Below are positions 43,579-47,218 of a stretch of DNA of 47,218 nucleotides, piece after piece. Made by a program: the position numbers and the translations under genes. Each line of letters opens with the position of its first letter. The stretch's first letter is position 1. Origin of the DNA: Thiotrichaceae bacterium UBA4486 (GTDB lineage Bacteria > Pseudomonadota > Gammaproteobacteria > Eutrophobiales > Eutrophobiaceae); the NCBI GenBank assembly GCA_002389045.1, contig DGNS01000003.1, positions 1-47,218 of the forward strand. The letters are read 5' to 3'. The notes beneath the pieces were generated by a model. It did no database searches. It was not told the origin of the DNA and saw only the letters and a list, made by a program, of their open reading frames with translations.

Positions 43579-45039
43579 ATGCGAATTTCCGAACAGGCAC
43601 TGACGTTTGACGATGTACTGCTGGTGCCTGCTCACTCGGAAGTGTTGCCGCGCGAGGTGGACCTGTCGACGCACATCACCCGCGATATCACCCTGAATAT
43701 CCCCATCCTCTCCTCGGCCATGGATACGGTCACCGAGGGTCGTCTGGCCATCGCCCTGGCGCAGGAAGGCGGCATCGGCATCATCCACAAGAATATGAGC
43801 CCCGAGGCCCAGGCCAACGAGGTGCGCATGGTGAAGAAATTCGAAAGCGGAGTGATCAAGGATCCCTTCACCGTGACGCCGGATACCAGCATCCAGGAAG
43901 TCATCAACCTGACTCACAAGTACGACATCTCCGGGGTGCCGGTGGTGGATGGCGAGAAGCTGGTCGGCATTGTCACCAGCCGCGATTTGCGCTTCGAAAC
44001 CCACATGGACCAGCCGGTGAAAACCATCATGACGCCCAAGGAGAAGCTGGTCACCGTCCTGGAAGGCGCGGATAACGAGGAGGTCGTCGGCCTGCTGCAC
44101 AAGCACCGCATCGAGAAAGTGCTGGTTGTGAGCGAAAATTTCGAGCTACGCGGGCTGATTACCGTCAAGGATATACAAAAGGCCGAGGAATTCCCCAATG
44201 CCTGCAAGGACGAGTATGAACAGCTCAGGGCCGGTGCCGCCGTGGGTGTGGGGCCGGGGACTGATGTGCGCGTGGCCGGCCTGGTGGAAGCGGGCGCCGA
44301 TGTGATCGTCGTCGATACCGCCCACGGCCATTCCAAAGGCGTGCTGGATACGGTCAAGTGGATCAAGCAGCAATACCCGGATATCCAGGTGGTGGGCGGT
44401 AACATCGCCACCCGTGAGGGCGCGCGGGCGCTGGTCGAGGTCGGCGCCGACGCCGTCAAGGTCGGCATCGGTCCGGGCTCCATCTGCACTACGCGGATTG
44501 TGACCGGTGTCGGCGTGCCGCAGATCAGCGCCATCATGAACGTGGCCGCGGAACTGAAAGACAGCGGCGTGCCCTTTATCTCCGACGGCGGCATCCGTTA
44601 CTCCGGCGATATTGCCAAGGCGCTGGTCGCCGGGGCCTGGTCGGTGATGATCGGCGGCCTGTTCGCCGGCACCAAGGAAGCGCCGGGCGAGGTCGAGCTG
44701 TACCAGGGCCGATCCTACAAATCCTACCGCGGCATGGGTTCGGTGGGCGCCATGTCGCAGCAGCATGGATCCTCGGATCGCTACTTCCAGGAAAACGACG
44801 AAATCGAAAAACTCGTGCCTGAGGGCATCGAGGGCCGCGTGCCCTACAAGGGCGCGTTGAACAAGATTGTGTTCCAGCTGGTCGGCGGCATCCGCGCCGC
44901 CATGGGGTATACCGGGTGCCGCAACCTGGAGGAAATGCGCGTCAAGCCGCAGTTCGTGCGCCTGACCAACGCCGGCATCACCGAGAGCCATGTGCATGAT
45001 GTTACTATTACCAAGGAGCCGCCGAATTACCGGGTTTGA
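43579..45039 (+). CDS. guaB: inosine-5'-monophosphate dehydrogenase
   Basis: 486 residues from the ATG at 43579 (MRISEQALTFDDVLLVPAHS), matching the usual GuaB start; a longer frame starts at 43564. The TIM barrel has LSSAMDTVTE and GNIATREGARAL. Two CBS domains span about 90-205. GIGPGSICTTRIVTG holds the catalytic Cys, SDGGIRYSGDIAKAL and SYRGMGSVGAM the mobile flap region. It oxidises IMP to XMP with NAD, the first committed step of GMP synthesis, in the cytosol. guaA lies downstream after an unusually repeat-filled gap of 374 bases. A promoter is visible 46 to 74 bases upstream. Confidence 0.97.
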   Translation: MRISEQALTFDDVLLVPAHSEVLPREVDLSTHITRDITLNIPILSSAMDTVTEGRLAIALAQEGGIGIIHKNMSPEAQANEVRMVKKFESGVIKDPFTVTPDTSIQEVINLTHKYDISGVPVVDGEKLVGIVTSRDLRFETHMDQPVKTIMTPKEKLVTVLEGADNEEVVGLLHKHRIEKVLVVSENFELRGLITVKDIQKAEEFPNACKDEYEQLRAGAAVGVGPGTDVRVAGLVEAGADVIVVDTAHGHSKGVLDTVKWIKQQYPDIQVVGGNIATREGARALVEVGADAVKVGIGPGSICTTRIVTGVGVPQISAIMNVAAELKDSGVPFISDGGIRYSGDIAKALVAGAWSVMIGGLFAGTKEAPGEVELYQGRSYKSYRGMGSVGAMSQQHGSSDRYFQENDEIEKLVPEGIEGRVPYKGALNKIVFQLVGGIRAAMGYTGCRNLEEMRVKPQFVRLTNAGITESHVHDVTITKEPPNYRV

Positions 45040-45041
45040 AT

Positions 45042-45069
45042 CAGGTGTCTGCCTTCAGGCTGATACCGT
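45042..45069. repeat. REP-like palindrome directly after guaB
   Basis: CAGGTGTCTGCC-TTCA-GGCTGATACC begins two bases after the guaB stop. A second copy, in the opposite orientation, lies at 45258-45283. Either could act as a 3'-end hairpin within the guaB-guaA transcript. Confidence 0.8.
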
Positions 45070-45073
45070 GAGA

Positions 45074-45129
45074 GGTGAAAGGTGAAAGGTGAAAGGTGAA
45101 TGGTGAATGGTGAATAGTGAGTGGTGAAC
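45074..45129. repeat. heptamer satellite GGTGAAA/GGTGAAT, eight units
   Basis: GGTGAAA occurs at 45074, 45081 and 45088, then GGTGAAT three times from 45095, AGTGAGT at 45116 and GGTGAAC at 45123. All are in exact 7-base phase. A related array in the opposite orientation lies at 45383-45413 and in the first codons of guaA. Confidence 0.9.
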
Positions 45130-45149
45130 TCGAGTCCTGTCATTCTGAA

Positions 45150-45236
45150 CGAAGGCATTGTCATTCCGAGCCTTGTCCCGAAGCCTTGTCCCGAAGCGTA
45201 GCGAGGGAACTTGCGAGGGAGCTTGGGAGGAATCTT
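45150..45236. repeat. TCATTCCGAG / GCGAGGGAACTTG repeat copy
   Basis: Contains GTCCCGAAGC (twice), GTAGCGAGGGAACTTGCGAG and GGAGCTTGGGAGGAATCTTA, the same family as the repeats near 18929-19420. Found in the guaB-guaA gap. Confidence 0.7.
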
Positions 45237-45340
45237 AAAAACCCCGGCTTCGATGCCGGTGTCAGCCTGAAGGCAGACACCTGTACCGTGACGATGTTCA
45301 CCATGCGAGGTTCGGCGTTCACTTACTTACCGGGCAACCC

Positions 45341-45375
45341 GAACATCGAACCCTGAACCTGGAACTTTGAACGAT
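45341..45375. repeat. heptamer satellite GAACNNN, five units
   Basis: GAACATC, GAACCCT, GAACCTG, GAACTTT, GAACGAT follow each other in perfect 7-base phase. It is the second of three heptamer arrays in the guaB-guaA gap. Confidence 0.85.
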
Positions 45376-45382
45376 CTTTTAT

Positions 45383-45445
45383 TCACCAATCACTAATCAA
45401 CCAATCACCACATATGTCCACTCACCAATCATCATCCACCAATCC
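45383..45445. repeat. heptamer array TCACCAA, inverted relative to 45074-45129, entering guaA
   Basis: TCACCAA, TCACTAA, TCAACCA and ATCACCA run up to the guaA ATG; TCACCAATCATCATCCACC continues inside the first codons. Read on the minus strand it is TTGGTGA-type, the same unit as at 45074-45129. Confidence 0.75.
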
Positions 45446-47021
45446 CCATCCGGACATCCACGCCCACCGCGTTCTCATCCTCGACTTCGGTTCCCAGTAC
45501 ACCCAGCTCATCGCCCGCCGCGTGCGCGAGTGCCAGGTCTACAGCGAGATTTACGCCTGGGACGTGGACGAGCAGCACATCCGCGATTTCAAACCCAGCG
45601 CCATTATTCTCTCCGGGGGGCCGGAATCGGTGACGGCGTTGAACGGCGTCAAGGCGCCGGACTGTGTTTTCGACCTGGGCGTGCCGGTACTCGGGATCTG
45701 CTATGGCATGCAGACCATGGCGGCGCAACTTGGCGGCGAGGTGGAGCCTTCCACCAAGCGTGAATTCGGTTATGCCGAGATCCGCGCCCGCGGTCATTCC
45801 GATTTACTCAAGGACATCCAGGATCGCAACAACGACGAGGGTCACGGTCTGCTGGACGTGTGGATGAGCCACGGCGATCACGTCATTGCCTTGCCGGACG
45901 GATTCAAGGTGATTGCTTCATCCGAGAACGCACCCATCGCCGGCATGGCCGACGAGCGCCGGCATTTTTACGGTTTGCAGTTTCACCCCGAGGTCACGCA
46001 CACGCCGCAGGGCATGGCCATCCTGCAGCGTTTCGTGCACGATATCGCCGGTTGCGACAACCGCTGGACGACGCAGGAAATCATCGGGGAACTCACCACC
46101 GCCGTGCGCGCCCGGGTGGGCGGCGACAAGGTGTTGCTGGCGCTCTCGGGCGGCGTCGATTCTTCCGTGGTCGCGGCCCTGTTGCACGAAGCCATCGGCG
46201 ATCAACTGACCTGCGTGTTCGTCGATACCGGTTTGCTGCGGCTGCACGAGGGTGACCAGGTCATGGAAACCTTCGCCGAGCACATGGGCATCAAGGTCAT
46301 CCGCGTTAATGCCGAGGACCGTTTCATGAACGCGCTCAAGGGCGTCGGCGATCCGGAAGACAAGCGCAAGATCATCGGCCGCACCTTCATCGAAGTGTTC
46401 GACGAAGAAGCGCATAAACTCACCGAAGTGCAATGGCTGGCCCAGGGCACGATTTATCCCGATGTGATTGAATCGGCCGGGGCCAAAACCGGCAAGGCGC
46501 ATGTCATCAAGTCGCATCACAACGTCGGCGGTTTGCCGGAAGAAATGAACCTGAAACTGGTGGAACCGTTGCGCGAACTGTTCAAGGACGAAGTGCGCCG
46601 CATCGGCGTGCAACTGGGCTTGCCCGAGGGCATGGTTTATCGTCACCCGTTTCCCGGTCCGGGCTTGGGCGTGCGCATACTGGGGGAAGTGAAACAGGAA
46701 TACGCCGATCTGCTGCGCCTCGCCGATGCGATATACATCGAGGAACTGCACCGTCACGATCTCTACGACAAGGTCAGCCAGGCCTTTACCGTGTTCCTGC
46801 CGGTGCGTTCCGTCGGTGTGATGGGCGATGCGCGTAAATACGATTACGTGGTGGCGCTGCGCGCCGTGGAAACCATCGACTTCATGACCGCGCACTGGGC
46901 GCACCTGCCCTATGAATTCCTGGAAGTGGTCTCCAACCGCATCATCAACGAAGTCGATGGCATCTCCCGCGTTACCTACGATATTTCCGGCAAGCCTCCG
47001 GCTACGATTGAGTGGGAATAA
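45414..47021 (+). CDS. guaA: GMP synthase (glutamine-hydrolysing)
   Basis: 535 residues. The class I amidotransferase has VLILDFGSQYTQLIARRVRE, LGICYGMQTMAAQ (nucleophile Cys) and LQFHPEVTHT. The ATP-pyrophosphatase part has LALSGGVDSSVVAALLH, FVDTGLLR and GTIYPDVIESAG. The C-terminal dimer domain has RHPFPGPGLGVRILGEV and ends in KPPATIEWE. It makes GMP from XMP, ATP and glutamine. The N-terminus (MSTHQSSSTNPHPDIHAH) is longer than the usual MxxxIHxHR and is encoded by a heptamer repeat. No alternative start exists in frame before the core and no ribosome site precedes it. It is co-oriented with guaB. Confidence 0.97.
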   Translation: MSTHQSSSTNPHPDIHAHRVLILDFGSQYTQLIARRVRECQVYSEIYAWDVDEQHIRDFKPSAIILSGGPESVTALNGVKAPDCVFDLGVPVLGICYGMQTMAAQLGGEVEPSTKREFGYAEIRARGHSDLLKDIQDRNNDEGHGLLDVWMSHGDHVIALPDGFKVIASSENAPIAGMADERRHFYGLQFHPEVTHTPQGMAILQRFVHDIAGCDNRWTTQEIIGELTTAVRARVGGDKVLLALSGGVDSSVVAALLHEAIGDQLTCVFVDTGLLRLHEGDQVMETFAEHMGIKVIRVNAEDRFMNALKGVGDPEDKRKIIGRTFIEVFDEEAHKLTEVQWLAQGTIYPDVIESAGAKTGKAHVIKSHHNVGGLPEEMNLKLVEPLRELFKDEVRRIGVQLGLPEGMVYRHPFPGPGLGVRILGEVKQEYADLLRLADAIYIEELHRHDLYDKVSQAFTVFLPVRSVGVMGDARKYDYVVALRAVETIDFMTAHWAHLPYEFLEVVSNRIINEVDGISRVTYDISGKPPATIEWE

Positions 47022-47051
47022 GTATTGGAAGTATTGGGGTCTGGAAGTATT
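47022..47051. repeat. short tandem repeats AAGTATTGG after guaA
   Basis: AAGTATTGG occurs three times between the guaA stop and the mini-element (starting about 47022, 47031 and 47045), the first two directly adjacent. Confidence 0.6.
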
Positions 47052-47195
47052 GGGGTCAAGTCTTGTGTTAAATGTTTTTAGTGCCATACTTACCCTTCAT
47101 GGCCCGTCCTTTACGAATCGAATATCCCGGCGCCTTGTATCATGTGATGAACCGTGGCGCTGGCCGCAAGAACATTTAGCACAAGACTTGACCCC
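47052..47195 (+). mobile_element. mini-element with 23-bp inverted ends derived from a REP-associated tyrosine transposase
   Basis: GGGGTCAAGTCTTGTGTTAA+ATG (47052-47074) is the reverse complement of 47173-47195, CATTTAGCACAAGACTTGAC+CCC, with one mismatch. Between them is the start of a RAYT-type transposase gene (47099-47179), its 3' part lost. The element is 144 bp. Such GGGGTCAAG ends flank intact RAYT genes in other gammaproteobacteria as far as I know, which I cannot check here. It looks like an internally deleted, non-autonomous unit. Confidence 0.75.
47099..47179 (+). pseudogene. REP-associated tyrosine transposase, N-terminal fragment
   Basis: The 26 codons read MARPLRIEYPGALYHVMNRG then AGRKNI and a stop that lies inside the right inverted repeat. 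The start is the hallmark N-terminus of Y1 transposases of the REP-associated type (RAYT). The catalytic HUH and Tyr regions are missing. Confidence 0.85.
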
Positions 47196-47218
47196 TTGAG
47201 ACCCTTGGACCCTTGACT

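Noticed and set aside
45918..47087. 389-aa minus-strand frame covering guaA (and a 283-aa one over guaB)
   Set aside because: Antisense shadows of conserved genes; high His/Gln/Gly content typical of such frames.

Overview
This window looks like chromosomal DNA of a gammaproteobacterium with moderate GC content. The right end carries a housekeeping block, xseA (divergent), guaB and guaA. Most of the rest is a large exopolysaccharide (EPS) locus of the exosortase A (XrtA) type. The XrtA assignment rests on a set of recognisable partners: an exosortase fused to an EpsI domain (40394-41860), a FemAB-like protein (9521-10864), a DUF3473-type polysaccharide deacetylase (10875-11768), an asparagine-synthase-like amidotransferase (22586-24556) and an O-antigen-ligase-like membrane protein (20031-21338). 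Genus cannot be told from the sequence alone.

Layout. 1-2.6 kb: decayed IS3-family element and a broken membrane glycosyltransferase gene. 2.6-9.4 kb: a GT-C-like membrane protein, a secreted DUF4124/polyproline protein, a CelD/BcsL-like acyltransferase, a NodB deacetylase, a GNAT protein and a GT2. 9.4-13.2 kb: FemAB, DUF3473 deacetylase and a third NodB deacetylase, separated by dense palindromic repeats. 13.2-17.2 kb: a glycosyltransferase gene whose first bases are duplicated on the far side of an inserted AT-rich sulfotransferase, plus an IS4-family element with a perfect 10-bp target duplication. 17.6-24.6 kb: ATP-grasp protein, LMW tyrosine phosphatase, O-antigen ligase, GT4 and amidotransferase. 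24.6-34.6 kb: a secreted jelly-roll-like protein, one broken and two intact sulfotransferases, GT4 enzymes, a Wzx-like flippase and a methyltransferase. 34.6-41.9 kb: a chimeric-looking GT4, a GT2, a DegT-type aminotransferase, two FkbM methyltransferases and exosortase-EpsI. 42-47.2 kb: xseA, guaB, guaA and a mini-element derived from a REP-associated transposase.

How the genes fit together. Nucleotide sugars would be built on a lipid carrier by the glycosyltransferases, flipped by the Wzx-like protein and polymerised or ligated by the O-antigen-ligase-like protein. Decoration would come from sulfotransferases, acyltransferases, deacetylases, FkbM methyltransferases and the aminotransferase. 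The exosortase would process and anchor PEP-CTERM proteins, but no PEP-CTERM substrate is visible here. Four sulfotransferase genes (one broken) suggest a sulfated EPS; this is inference.

Repeats are the second theme. A palindromic REP-like family (cores GTGTCTGACT-TC-AGTCAGACAC and GTGTCAGGCT-TC-AGCCTGACAT) sits against gene 3' ends and supplies the stop codons of two genes. It is dense in the GC-rich flanks and absent from about 17.6 to 40.2 kb. Heptamer satellites surround guaB and run into the coding start of guaA. I saw no tRNA, rRNA or CRISPR array.
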